55,173 nt of DNA from Nonomuraea cypriaca (GTDB lineage: Bacteria; Actinomycetota; Actinomycetes; Streptosporangiales; Streptosporangiaceae), in assembly GCF_015645445.1 (NCBI RefSeq), contig NZ_JADOGI010000047.1, positions 1 to 55,173 of the forward strand. The letters run 5' to 3'. This document shows positions 1 to 7,978 of the stretch, one piece after another; the first letter of the stretch is position 1; each line of letters starts with the position of its first letter. The translations under genes and the position numbers were made by a program. Below the pieces are notes generated by a model, which was not told the origin of the DNA, ran no database searches, and was given only the letters and a program-made list of their open reading frames with translations.

Positions 1-977
1 CCGTGCATGGGGGTGCCCAGGCCCGCCGTGCTCTGGGCCGGCTGAGGCTGGTGGGGCTGCGGCGCGGGCTGCTGGTAGGTGTCGTGGCGGCGGGCGTACG
101 GGTCCGGCTGCTGGTACGCAGGGTCGGACTGGTACTGCGGCTGGTCGGACTGGTATTGCTGCGGGTCGGACTGGTACTGGGGCTGTGACGACGGGTACGG
201 CGCCGCGGCCTGCGAGGGGAAGCCGAGCGGGTCGGTGCTCAGCGGCGACGGCCGACGCTGCTCGCCGCCCGGCATCTGGTAGACCGGCTCGTTCTCGACG
301 TACTGCGGGCCGGTAAAGGGCTCGGCCGGCTGGATGTACTGGGGGCCGCTGAGCGGGTCGCCGGTGTACTGGGGACCGCTGAGCGGGTCGCCGGTGTACT
401 GGGGACCGCTGAGCGGGTCGCCGGTGTACTGGGGACCGCTGAAGGGGTCGCCGGTGTACTTCTGCTGCGGGCCGGTCGTGTCGACGTACTGGGGGCCGGT
501 GAAGGGGTTGCGCTCGCCGTAGGCCGGCGTCGTCTCCCTGGGGGCCGTGGTCTCGCCGTACGAGGCCACCAGCTTGTCCTGGTGCGCCGGCGGCGCGCCC
601 CTGGCCACGAGCACGTCATTGGGCGACAGCGCGGCCGTGGGCCGTTCGTCAGCCGGCGGCTGCTGCGGCGGCCGGTGGTACTGGCCGGTGCCGGGGATGG
701 CCCCGGTCTCGGGAATGGCGCCGGTTCTGGGATCCTCCGCGGGCACGGCGGGTTGCTCACCCGTGGCCTCGGCGAACCCCTCGTCCAGCGTGTCGAGCAG
801 CCGGCCGACGTCCTCCATCGGCATGCGGAAGCTCGCTGTGCACATCTCCCCACGCCACAGGCTGAGCACCAGGGTGCCCTCGTGCCACGTGACCCGGAGA
901 CAGCGCTCCTGACCTCGTGCATCGAAGAAGACTTCGCCGAACGACGGCAACGGGACAACTTCCGACATGGCAGACAT
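1..977 (-). CDS. hypothetical repeat-rich protein, C-terminus cut by window edge
   Basis: The reading frame is open from an ATG at 977 to the window edge, so at least 325 residues are seen and the C-terminus is missing. A second in-frame ATG lies at 968. The first 75 or so residues look like a compact globular domain (starting SEVVPLPSFGEVFFDARG); I recognise this only as a conserved actinobacterial hypothetical. After that comes a low-complexity Pro/Gln/Tyr-rich tail with about four copies of the decapeptide TGDPLSGPQY and later QYQSDP repeats, encoded by 30-bp DNA repeats at 331-450. There is no signal peptide or membrane segment in the visible part. It is divergent from the DinG-like gene. 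Function is unknown; the tail looks disordered and may act as a flexible linker. Confidence 0.75.
   Translation of the reverse strand, partial: MSAMSEVVPLPSFGEVFFDARGQERCLRVTWHEGTLVLSLWRGEMCTASFRMPMEDVGRLLDTLDEGFAEATGEQPAVPAEDPRTGAIPETGAIPGTGQYHRPPQQPPADERPTAALSPNDVLVARGAPPAHQDKLVASYGETTAPRETTPAYGERNPFTGPQYVDTTGPQQKYTGDPFSGPQYTGDPLSGPQYTGDPLSGPQYTGDPLSGPQYIQPAEPFTGPQYVENEPVYQMPGGEQRRPSPLSTDPLGFPSQAAAPYPSSQPQYQSDPQQYQSDQPQYQSDPAYQQPDPYARRHDTYQQPAPQPHQPQPAQSTAGLGTPMH
331..450. repeat. 30-bp tandem repeats within coding sequence
   Basis: Four 30-bp units run 331-360, 361-390, 391-420 and 421-450. Units two and three are identical; the outer two differ by a few bases. They encode the decapeptide repeat of the leftmost gene and probably arose by slippage or unequal recombination. 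Confidence 0.9.
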
Positions 978-1205
978 ACTGCTTTAACCAGCCTTTATTC
1001 GTCCACTCAACCCCGGAAAACCCTAGGGAACCGACCTTCTCATCTACTCCCTGAACCCCTCTGGTCACGCACAGGAACCTCTGTTTCCACCCAGTTGGAG
1101 TTCCGAGCGCCCAGTGTGCCATGCGCGCGGCGGTACGGGTCCGGGAACGCCGGGATGCGTCTGGCCGATCACAGCGCGTTCGGCGCGGCGGCCCCGGAAT
1201 GCGGG

Positions 1206-1211
1206 TAGCGT
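1206..1211 (+). promoter_or_regulatory. -10 box TAGCGT for a probable leaderless start
   Basis: TAGCGT matches the actinobacterial TAnnnT -10 element and ends 8 nt before the in-frame GTG at 1220. No good Shine-Dalgarno precedes either candidate start, so a leaderless transcript starting at the GTG is the simplest reading. No convincing -35 was seen. Confidence 0.5.
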
Positions 1212-1219
1212 TTACTGCC

Positions 1220-3193
1220 GTGCCGGACTCCCATCTCCCGTCAGTGGACGAACTGCTCACCGTCGCGGTCAACGCTCTCGGAGGGAGCGAACGCCAGGGC
1301 CAGGTCACCATGGTCCACGCCGTGCAGCAGGCCATCGACGACGAGGAACACCTGGCGGTGCAGGCCGGCACGGGCACCGGCAAGTCGCTGGCGTACCTGG
1401 TGCCCTCGATCCGGCACGCGATGGACGGCGACTCGCCCGTCGTGATCTCCACGGCCACGATCGCGCTGCAGCGCCAGCTCGTCGACCGCGACCTGCCCAG
1501 GCTGGCCGAGGCGCTCGGCAAGGAGTTGCCGCACGAGCCGACGTTCGCGATCCTCAAGGGCCGCCGCAACTACCTGTGCCGCTACAAGGCGTCGGCGGGC
1601 TGGCCCGAGGACGACGAGCAGGACCAGCTGTTCGACCCGCGCGAGGTGAGCGCGACCGGCCGCATGGTGCAGCGCATCCAGGAGTGGGCGGAGGAGACCG
1701 AGACCGGCGACCGCGACGAGCTGGTGCCCGGGGTGAGCGAGCAGGCGTGGCGGCAGTTCTCGGTGAGCGCGCAGGAGTGCCTGGGCGCCACCCGCTGCCC
1801 GAGCGGGGCCGAGTGCTTCGCCGAGCTGGCCAGGGCGCGGGCGGGCGAGGTGGACGTGGTGGTGACCAACCACGCGCTGCTGGCCATCGACGCCATGGGC
1901 GACCTGCCGGTGCTGCCCGAGCACGAGGTCGTGGTCGTGGACGAGGCCCACGAGCTGGTCGACCGGGTGACGTCGGTGGTGACCGCCGAGTTGTCGGAGT
2001 CGTCGGTGATGCTGGCCGTGCGCCGGGTCGGCCGCCTGATCGAGCAGCCGCTCGCCGACCAGCTCATGGAGGCGGGCGAAGATCTCAAGGCACTGCTGGC
2101 CGCCGCGCCGGCCGGCCGCGTCGACGAGCTGCCGCAGGTGCTCGGGCTGACGCTGCAGCTCATCCGTGACACCGCCTGGCGGTGCGTCACGGCGCTGGGG
2201 CCGCGTAACGCCGACAAGGACGACCCGGACAAGGCGGGCCAGCGTAAGGCCGCGTTCACGGCGCTGGACGAGGTGCACGACACGGCGGTGCGCATGCTGG
2301 AGGCGTACGGCCACGCCACGGAGGCCGACCGGGCGGAGGTGGTCTGGCTCGACTCCGGCACCGACCGCCGCCCGCCGTCGCTGCGCGTGGCGCCACTGAG
2401 CGTGAGCGGCATGCTGCGCGACAAGCTGTTCGGCGAGCGCACGGTGGTCCTCACGTCCGCCACGCTCGCGCTCGGCGGCACGTTCGACGCGCTGGCCGCG
2501 CAGTGGGGGCTGGGCGACGGCAAGGACTGGCAGGGCATCGACGTCGGCTCCCCGTTCGACCACCCCAAGGCAGGCATCCTGTACGTCGCCAAGCACCTGC
2601 CCCAGCCGGGCCGCGACGGGCTCCCCCAGCAGTACCTCGACGAGATCGCCGAGCTGATCGAGGCGGCCGGCGGGCGCACGCTGGGGTTGTTCTCGTCGAT
2701 GCGCGCGGCCAAGGCGGCCACGGAGGCGCTGCGCGAGCGGCTGGACGTGCCGCTGCTGTGCCAGGGCGACGACTCGACGATGCTGCTGGTCAAACAGTTC
2801 GCCGAGGACGAGCCGACCTGCCTGTTCGGGACGCTGTCGCTGTGGCAGGGCGTGGACGTGCCCGGGCCCTCGCTGCGGCTGGTCATCATCGACCGGGTGC
2901 CGTTCCCGCGCCCCGACGACCCGCTCACCTCGGCCAGGCAACGCCACGTGGCGGCCAAGGGCGGCAACGGCTTCATGGCGGTGGCCGCCAACCACGCCGC
3001 CCTGCTCCTGGCCCAGGGGGCGGGCCGCCTGCTCCGCGCCCAGGACGACAAGGGCGTGATCGCGGTCCTGGACCCCCGCCTGGCCACGGCCCGCTACAGC
3101 AGCTTCCTCATGGGCTCCCTCCCCCCGTTCTGGCGCACCACCGATCCCAACATCCCCAGGGCGGCGCTGAAGCGCCTCTCCACGGAACCCTGA
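1220..3193 (+). CDS. DinG-family ATP-dependent DNA helicase (XPD-like, Fe-S)
   Basis: A 657-residue superfamily 2 helicase of the DinG/XPD group, which unwinds DNA 5' to 3' and helps resolve damaged or structured DNA in the cytoplasm. Walker A is seen as QAGTGTGKS near residue 55 and the DEAH box as VVVDEAHEL near residue 240. Four cysteines lie between them (YLCRY, QECLGATRC, AECF), the pattern of the Fe-S domain of this family. Motifs V/VI ([17 protein letters not shown]) are present near the C-terminus. I chose GTG 1220 because a -10-like TAGCGT lies 8 nt upstream; ATG 1199 in frame is the alternative and would add 7 residues. The gene stands alone. Confidence 0.9.
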   Translation: MPDSHLPSVDELLTVAVNALGGSERQGQVTMVHAVQQAIDDEEHLAVQAGTGTGKSLAYLVPSIRHAMDGDSPVVISTATIALQRQLVDRDLPRLAEALGKELPHEPTFAILKGRRNYLCRYKASAGWPEDDEQDQLFDPREVSATGRMVQRIQEWAEETETGDRDELVPGVSEQAWRQFSVSAQECLGATRCPSGAECFAELARARAGEVDVVVTNHALLAIDAMGDLPVLPEHEVVVVDEAHELVDRVTSVVTAELSESSVMLAVRRVGRLIEQPLADQLMEAGEDLKALLAAAPAGRVDELPQVLGLTLQLIRDTAWRCVTALGPRNADKDDPDKAGQRKAAFTALDEVHDTAVRMLEAYGHATEADRAEVVWLDSGTDRRPPSLRVAPLSVSGMLRDKLFGERTVVLTSATLALGGTFDALAAQWGLGDGKDWQGIDVGSPFDHPKAGILYVAKHLPQPGRDGLPQQYLDEIAELIEAAGGRTLGLFSSMRAAKAATEALRERLDVPLLCQGDDSTMLLVKQFAEDEPTCLFGTLSLWQGVDVPGPSLRLVIIDRVPFPRPDDPLTSARQRHVAAKGGNGFMAVAANHAALLLAQGAGRLLRAQDDKGVIAVLDPRLATARYSSFLMGSLPPFWRTTDPNIPRAALKRLSTEP

Positions 3194-3352
3194 GCCAACC
3201 CCGCAGCCGGCGTCGACGCACCACGAGGCAGCGGCTCTCGGCACGTGCGGAAGGGCCCAACGACACAGGGACCGGATGGGCCACGGAGTCGGTCAAGAGA
3301 GCGCCGTGACGGCGGCCGGCCACGTGCGGGTCAGAGGCCGTCCCCCTGGAGG

Positions 3353-3394
3353 CCCTCGCCACGTGCGAGGGTTGGCGGTCCGGCGGCTCCGCCG
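3353..3394. terminator. two consecutive GC hairpins downstream of the helicase gene
   Basis: Stem 3353-3358/3366-3371 (CCCTCG/CGAGGG) is followed by stem 3381-3386/3389-3394 (CGGCGG/CCGCCG). They sit between two convergent genes and have no clear U tract, as is common for actinobacterial terminators. The rest of 3194-3443 holds nothing else I can support. Confidence 0.4.
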
Positions 3395-3443
3395 TACAAG
3401 ATGAAAGCCCTTAACCCGGGACGGCCCGAAAGGCGCAGGACCC

Positions 3444-4208
3444 CTAAGGCGCGGCGTTAAAAGGGGAAAGCTCGAGACGCTTCGGAGAGACGCCGTCCCC
3501 GGAGGAGGTGCCGCGCAGGCGGCGGGCGACCCAGGGCACCAGGTGCTCGCGCATCCACTGGGCGTCCTCGCGCCGCCGCGCGCGGGGATCCACCGAACGC
3601 GCCGGCCAGTCCTTGCGCCAGTCCTCGAACGGCACTCCCAGCACGTCCAGCACCCGGGCGGCCACCAGCCGGTGCCCGTCGGCGTTCATGTGCAGCCGGT
3701 CCGCGCTCCACGCCCGCCAGTCGCGCAGCCCCTGCATCGACCACTGGTCCACCAGCCGGCACCCGTACAGGTCGGCGATGGAGCGCAGGTGCAGGTAGTA
3801 GATCGCGAAGCGGCCGCGCAGCCGCCGCATCAGCGGCGTGTCACGTGGGTCCACTCCCGTGAACAGCAGCACCTCCGCGCCCCCGGCCCGCAGGTCGCGC
3901 ACGGCGTGGGCGAGCTGCTTGGCCATCACGTCGGGGTCGCTGGCAGGCCTGAGCAGGTCGTTGCCCCCGGCGCAGAGACTGACCAGGTCGGGCGCCATCT
4001 CGACGGCCAGCGGCACCTGCTCGCCGGCGATCTGGTCGAGCAGCTTCCCGCGAACGGCCAGGTTGGCGTAGCGGAAGGCCGGCTCGTCGGCGGCCAGCCG
4101 CTCGGCCACCCGGTCGGCCCAGCCACGGTAGTGCCCGTTGGATCCGGGGTCGTTCAGTCCCTCGGTGAAGCTGTCGCCGAGCGCGACGAAGGACTTGTAA
4201 TGCCTCAT
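3444..4208 (-). CDS. SGNH/GDSL-family hydrolase
   Basis: A 254-residue esterase/lipase-type hydrolase. Block I is GDSF near residues 12-15 with the nucleophilic Ser; block III is GGND near residue 83; block V is DRLHMNADGH near residues 170-180 with the Asp-x-x-His pair. There is no signal peptide, so it probably acts in the cytoplasm; the ester substrate cannot be told. The start is the ATG at 4208, 41 nt after the iscB stop. If iscB is an insertion, this gene may once have followed aroQ more directly, but that is inference. Confidence 0.88.
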   Translation of the reverse strand: MRHYKSFVALGDSFTEGLNDPGSNGHYRGWADRVAERLAADEPAFRYANLAVRGKLLDQIAGEQVPLAVEMAPDLVSLCAGGNDLLRPASDPDVMAKQLAHAVRDLRAGGAEVLLFTGVDPRDTPLMRRLRGRFAIYYLHLRSIADLYGCRLVDQWSMQGLRDWRAWSADRLHMNADGHRLVAARVLDVLGVPFEDWRKDWPARSVDPRARRREDAQWMREHLVPWVARRLRGTSSGDGVSPKRLELSPFNAAP

Positions 4209-4249
4209 GAGGTGCCGTTCATCAGATGTCGGGCGTAGAAACCTCGCCG

Positions 4250-5560
4250 TCAGGCGAAGGAGGAAAAGCCCTCTTCCTTTCCGGAGTAGGCGTAGCCGTC
4301 TGCCCGTTGCAGGAGACGGATGTGGCGATAGTGAATGCCCTGGACAACGCCAGAGCCGGTGGTGACATTGAAGCTGCCCCTTGATCGAACGGCGACCCTG
4401 CCAGTGTGGATGCCCGCTTTCGTCCCCGATGGCACTACCGCCTGAACCAGGTCACCAGTTGCAAAGCCGTACACCTGTTTGACGCGGGGCAGCCGCAGCC
4501 GGGGAAACCCGTATCGATCGGTGCGCGTCCTACAGCGGGTGCCCCGTCCCGTGCAGGCGACCACCAGCACCCGGGCGGGCAAAGCGGTCACCGTATCTAG
4601 GCAGCCGACGTGCAGCGCGTCCAAAGTGTGCGACTTGGGCGCCCCGGTCCTCGACCGATTCCACTTTGTCCGCCCGCCGGAAGCGCTATGAACCGGCAGA
4701 CCGGTCCTGGCCAGCGCGCGCCAGAGCGCCCATCGGGTGGTGTTGACTGCGGCCGCGTCCCGCAGCGGCGCCTTCGCCTGAGTGAGCAGCCGGGCGAGCA
4801 CTCTCGGCCGCCCTGCCAGGAACTCTTCCACAGGGCGGTTGTTCTTTGCCTGGTTGCACGGCACACACGCGAGCGTCAGATTTGACACGCGATCGGAGCC
4901 GTCGCGGGAGCGCGGCTGGATGTGGTCGAGGTTGAGCGGCACCCCCGTGGCGCCACAGTAGGCGCAGCAGCGGCCCCACTTGGCCAGCAGATACTCGCGC
5001 ACTTCGCAACCGTACAGCGTGCCCCTCTGATACCTCACTCCCTCCAGCGGGCGGCCGGCGGCCAGCGAGCCGGTATCGAAGGCGACCCGCTCCACGTGCA
5101 ATGCCCGCACCGGCGCCCAGCGGGTAAGCCGGGTGACCCAGGACAGGGCGGTGGCCACCCGGTGCCGCAGGCTGGGCGGCAACCACCCCTCCGGGCGTTT
5201 GCGGTTGGCGAACCGCGGCTTGCGATAGCGTAGGTTCACGCTGCGCCGCCGCCTGCGATAGGCAGCACGCTGCACGAGCCTGTTCCGGATGCTGCCACCG
5301 CGGTGATCGAGCTGGAGCGCGAACAGACCGGTCCGAGTGCCGCCGTCGGCGTAGAAGACGGCGATGCCAGTGTGCTTGCTGCCCGGGTCGATCCCGACTT
5401 CCACCCCCTGCACTGTGGAAGCGGCGGCGGTGCGGTCGGTCAGACGGATCACCAGAGGGGTGTGCCGGTGTACCCGAGCCCGGCCCGATGCCAGCAGCTT
5501 GCGCGCCCGCGCGGGATGGCACGGATCCAATGGAGTCCCTTCCTTGGCCAGAACGAACAC
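4250..5560 (-). CDS. iscB: IscB RNA-guided endonuclease (RuvC-HNH)
   Basis: A 436-residue protein with complete IscB architecture. An N-terminal PLMP-like segment (TPLDPCHPARARKLL, residues 9-23) is followed by RuvC-I (GIDPGSKHTGIAV, D58), an Arg-rich bridge helix (about 98-114), RuvC-II (LHVERVAFD, E157), and an HNH domain (about 198-243: CAYCG, LDH with H213, CVPCNQAKNN). RuvC-III is KSHTLDALH (H311, D314). The C-terminal TAM-interacting-like domain has YGFPR, GFATGDLVQAVVP and RADGYAY. All catalytic residues are present, so it looks active. Family knowledge: IscB is the Cas9 ancestor and cuts DNA guided by an omega RNA encoded just upstream. I chose GTG 5560 because the PLMP segment begins there; the frame stays open to 5890, across the candidate RNA. 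No TnpA transposase is in the window. Confidence 0.93.
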   Translation of the reverse strand: MFVLAKEGTPLDPCHPARARKLLASGRARVHRHTPLVIRLTDRTAAASTVQGVEVGIDPGSKHTGIAVFYADGGTRTGLFALQLDHRGGSIRNRLVQRAAYRRRRRSVNLRYRKPRFANRKRPEGWLPPSLRHRVATALSWVTRLTRWAPVRALHVERVAFDTGSLAAGRPLEGVRYQRGTLYGCEVREYLLAKWGRCCAYCGATGVPLNLDHIQPRSRDGSDRVSNLTLACVPCNQAKNNRPVEEFLAGRPRVLARLLTQAKAPLRDAAAVNTTRWALWRALARTGLPVHSASGGRTKWNRSRTGAPKSHTLDALHVGCLDTVTALPARVLVVACTGRGTRCRTRTDRYGFPRLRLPRVKQVYGFATGDLVQAVVPSGTKAGIHTGRVAVRSRGSFNVTTGSGVVQGIHYRHIRLLQRADGYAYSGKEEGFSSFA

Positions 5561-5810
5561 CCTAGGTGCGGTCTCACGACCGCATACTCCCCTTACGGGG
5601 GTGACGCCCGTACGGGCAGGTGAGGCCATACGGGTCTCTCCTCGACCAGGTCGGCCACTCCGCTGCCCTGCTCGGGCCTCGGCGTCCCGTTTCGTCCCTG
5701 CTCCAAGGTTGTCTGCTGACGCCGATTCGAGAGTCCGGGGCTGGAGAAGCACCCCGGAGTCGATCTTCTGACGTGTGGCCAACGTAGCCACCTGGTTCAC
5801 CTCCCTCTCC
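5561..5810 (-). ncRNA. candidate omega (guide) RNA scaffold upstream of iscB
   Basis: Read on the minus strand, this region folds by eye into several helices. There is a hairpin at 5791-5775 (GTGGC/GCCAC) and a 7-bp hairpin at 5758-5734 (TCCGGGG/CCCCGGA). Three serial hairpins end the region: GCCCG/CGGGC near 5617-5606, CCCC-GTAA-GGGG near 5602-5590, and TGCGGTC-GTGA-GACCGCA near 5584-5567, the last two with GNRA loops. Long-range pairings also fit: AGGTGA 5802-5797 with TCACCT 5623-5618, and ACCAGGT 5796-5790 with ACCTGGT 5651-5645, nested inside the first. Position directly 5' of iscB on the same strand matches known omega RNAs, in which a guide of about 16 nt lies at the 5' end. Here that would fall roughly at 5811-5830, but the exact boundary is not determined. 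Confidence 0.65.
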
Positions 5811-5886
5811 TGGTGACTGGGTCTGATCAAGCCAGCCCCCCCTCGCCATGGCCCGAGGGTCATCGCTCCAGGGCAAGCCCGGCCCT
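5811..5886. other. flank between aroQ stop and candidate omega RNA; probable guide and element end
   Basis: There is no gene here. It holds a hairpin at about 5859-5841 (CCCTCG/CGAGGG, minus strand) and a GGGC-TT-GCCC hairpin at 5880-5871 just after the aroQ stop, which could be the aroQ operon terminator. The left end of the IscB element and its guide segment should lie here if the locus follows the known arrangement. No terminal repeats could be recognised. Confidence 0.4.
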
Positions 5887-6324
5887 TCACGGCTGGGAGC
5901 GCTTGATCTCCGCGATAGCGTGCAGCGCAAGGACGTATGACTGTAGTCCGAAGCCCGCGATCGTGCCCGTCGCCACCCCGGCGACGACCGAGGTATGGCG
6001 AAACTCTTCCCTCGCCGCGGGGTTGGTGAGGTGCACCTCGACGAGCGGGGCCGTGCGCTGGGCGATGGCGTCGCGCAGGGCGTAGGAGTAGTGGGTGAAC
6101 GCGGCCGGGTTGAGCACGACAGGGATGCGCCCGTCGGCGGCCTCGTGCAGCCAGCCGACCAACTCGGCCTCGTCGTCGGTCTGGCGCACCTCGACGTGGT
6201 GGCCGAGCTTCCTGCCGGTGTCGCGGCAGAGCGCGGCCAGGTCGTCGAACGTCTCCGCCCCGTAGACGGACGGCTCGCGGGTGCCGAGCCTGCGCAGGTT
6301 GGGGCCGTTGAGCACGAGAATCAT
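5887..6324 (-). CDS. aroQ: 3-dehydroquinate dehydratase, type II
   Basis: A 145-residue type II enzyme that converts 3-dehydroquinate to 3-dehydroshikimate, step three of the shikimate pathway. Family motifs are clear: [10 protein letters not shown] at residues 5-14, the catalytic Tyr in SVYG (Y21), NPAAFTH near residue 92, [15 protein letters not shown] near residues 113-127 with the active-site His region, and [11 protein letters not shown] near the C-terminus. Length matches the family. Its ATG overlaps the aroB stop by 4 nt (ATGA), so it is translationally coupled. It is the last aro gene of the operon; iscB follows. Confidence 0.96.
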   Translation of the reverse strand: MILVLNGPNLRRLGTREPSVYGAETFDDLAALCRDTGRKLGHHVEVRQTDDEAELVGWLHEAADGRIPVVLNPAAFTHYSYALRDAIAQRTAPLVEVHLTNPAAREEFRHTSVVAGVATGTIAGFGLQSYVLALHAIAEIKRSQP

Positions 6325-7406
6325 GCGGAGATCTCCTTGTACGCGGCCTCGAGGAGTTCCTCGGCGGGGTCTTCCAGCCGCCCCGGCCTGGCCAGGTCGT
6401 CGAGGACGACGAACCGCTGCTTGGCGCCGCGGTTCTTCTTGTCCAGGCGCATGTGGTCGCGTAGCCGCGGCCAGGCGCCCGCCCGGTAGGAGATGGGCAG
6501 GCCGACGCTGGTGAGGATGGATCTGGTGCGGTCGGCGAGGTCGGCGTGCCCGGAGAGCCTGGACAGCTCGGCGGCGTAGACCATGCCGATGGCGACGGCC
6601 TCGCCGTGGCGGATGCCGTAGTGCTCTTCGCGCTCGATGGCGTGGGCGAGCGTGTGGCCGTAGTTGAGTATCTCGCGCAGCCCGGCCTCGCGCAGGTCGG
6701 CGCCCACGACGTCGGCCTTGACCCGGATCTTGCGCTCGATCAGCTCGCGGGTGTGCGGGCCGTCGGGCCTGGTGGCGGCTTCGGGGTCGGCTTCGATGAG
6801 CGTGAGGATGGCCGGGTCGGCGATGAAGCCGCCCTTGATGACCTCGCCCAGTCCTGCCACGTAGTCGGCCCGCGGCATGCCCGCCAGCGTGGCCAGCTCG
6901 CAGAGCACGCCCGCGGGTGGCAGGAACGTGCCGACGAGGTTTTTGCCCTCCGGCGTGTCGATGCCGTTCTTGCCGCCGACCGCCGCGTCGACCATGGCGA
7001 GCAGCGTCGTGGGCATGAGCACGACCTGCACGCCGCGCAGCCACGTGGCCGCCACGAACCCCGCCAGGTCGGTCGTCGCTCCCCCGCCCACGCCCACCAC
7101 GGCGTCGGAGCGGGTCACGCCGTGCCGGCCGAGCGCGGACCAGAGCCCCGCCGCGACCTCGACGGTCTTGGCCTGCTCGCCGTCGGGCACGGGCAGGTCG
7201 ACCACCTCGTAGCCGGCCTCGGAGAGGACCGCGCCGACCGGTCCGGAGAGCTCCGGCAGGCTCGCCGGGCGGATGACCGCGACCGTGCGCACGCCCGGCT
7301 TGAACAGCGTCGTCAGCTCGGCGAGCACGCCGGTGCCGACGACCACGTCGTACGGGCTGTCACCGCGCACGGTGATCCGCGTGGCGCCCGTGCCCTTGCC
7401 GGTCAT
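6321..7406 (-). CDS. aroB: 3-dehydroquinate synthase
   Basis: A 361-residue NAD- and metal-dependent enzyme that cyclises DAHP to 3-dehydroquinate, step two of the shikimate pathway. Seen in sequence: the NAD-binding [15 protein letters not shown] near residues 104-118, the substrate loop [16 protein letters not shown] near residues 150-165, and the metal-binding [11 protein letters not shown] near residues 246-256. It lies in the aroC-aroK-aroB-aroQ operon, 34 nt after aroK, and overlaps aroQ by 4 nt. Confidence 0.97.
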   Translation of the reverse strand: MTGKGTGATRITVRGDSPYDVVVGTGVLAELTTLFKPGVRTVAVIRPASLPELSGPVGAVLSEAGYEVVDLPVPDGEQAKTVEVAAGLWSALGRHGVTRSDAVVGVGGGATTDLAGFVAATWLRGVQVVLMPTTLLAMVDAAVGGKNGIDTPEGKNLVGTFLPPAGVLCELATLAGMPRADYVAGLGEVIKGGFIADPAILTLIEADPEAATRPDGPHTRELIERKIRVKADVVGADLREAGLREILNYGHTLAHAIEREEHYGIRHGEAVAIGMVYAAELSRLSGHADLADRTRSILTSVGLPISYRAGAWPRLRDHMRLDKKNRGAKQRFVVLDDLARPGRLEDPAEELLEAAYKEISA

Positions 7407-7440
7407 GCGTGGACCTCCTGCACGTCGGTCCTCCTGAGCG

Positions 7441-7941
7441 TCATGCGGGCAGCCCCTTCACGATCTCTTCGGCGAGCTCCTCGGGCTCCCGTTTGTCCGT
7501 CACCACCGTCATCACGGCCAGCCGCTCGTAGACCGGCCGCCGCTCCTCCATCAGCTTCCTGAACTGGCTGCGCGGGTTGAGCACGAGCAGCGGCCTGGCC
7601 GAGGCGAGCCCGACCCGCTGGACCGCGTCGGTCAGCCCCACCTGGAGGTAGACGACGTGGTGACCGGCGAGCAGGGCCTGCGTCGCCTCGTGCAGCACGG
7701 CGCCGCCGCCGAGGGACAGGACGCCCTCGTGCTCGGTCAGCGCCCGGCGCACGGCGTCGTGTTCCAACTCGCGGAAGCGGTCCTCGCCGTCCTCGATGAA
7801 GATGTCGGAGACGGGCTTGCCCGCGACGGCCTCCACGTCGGCGTCGGTGTCACGGAACCCGACGCCGAGCCGCTCGGCGACCAGCCGCCCGAGCGTGCTC
7901 TTGCCGGATCCGGGCGGCCCGATCAGCACCACGGTGTTCAC
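7441..7941 (-). CDS. aroK: shikimate kinase
   Basis: A 166-residue P-loop kinase that phosphorylates shikimate with ATP. Walker A is GPPGSGKST at residues 8-16; the substrate-binding DTDADVE lies near residues 32-38; FRELE and LSLGGGAV (the GGG substrate motif) follow. The lid region LNPRSQFRKLMEERRPVYE is near residues 121-139. It sits 37 nt after aroC and 34 nt before aroB in the same operon. Confidence 0.96.
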   Translation of the reverse strand: MNTVVLIGPPGSGKSTLGRLVAERLGVGFRDTDADVEAVAGKPVSDIFIEDGEDRFRELEHDAVRRALTEHEGVLSLGGGAVLHEATQALLAGHHVVYLQVGLTDAVQRVGLASARPLLVLNPRSQFRKLMEERRPVYERLAVMTVVTDKREPEELAEEIVKGLPA

Positions 7942-7978
7942 AGCTCGCTCACCACTCCCGTCTCGTTTTCTGACCCGC

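Noticed and set aside
331..450. Possible CRISPR-like array
   Set aside because: The 30-bp units are contiguous with no spacers and translate in frame as a decapeptide repeat, so they are coding tandem repeats.
1241..3244. 667-residue open frame on the minus strand opposite the helicase gene
   Set aside because: Its low-complexity Arg/Gln/His/Ala-rich product is the shadow of the GC-rich helicase gene, whose motifs are unmistakable on the plus strand.
5811..5890. Terminal inverted repeats or a TnpA transposase marking an IS200/IS605 element around iscB
   Set aside because: No Y1 transposase gene is in the window, and no convincing terminal hairpin pair could be matched at both ends by eye.
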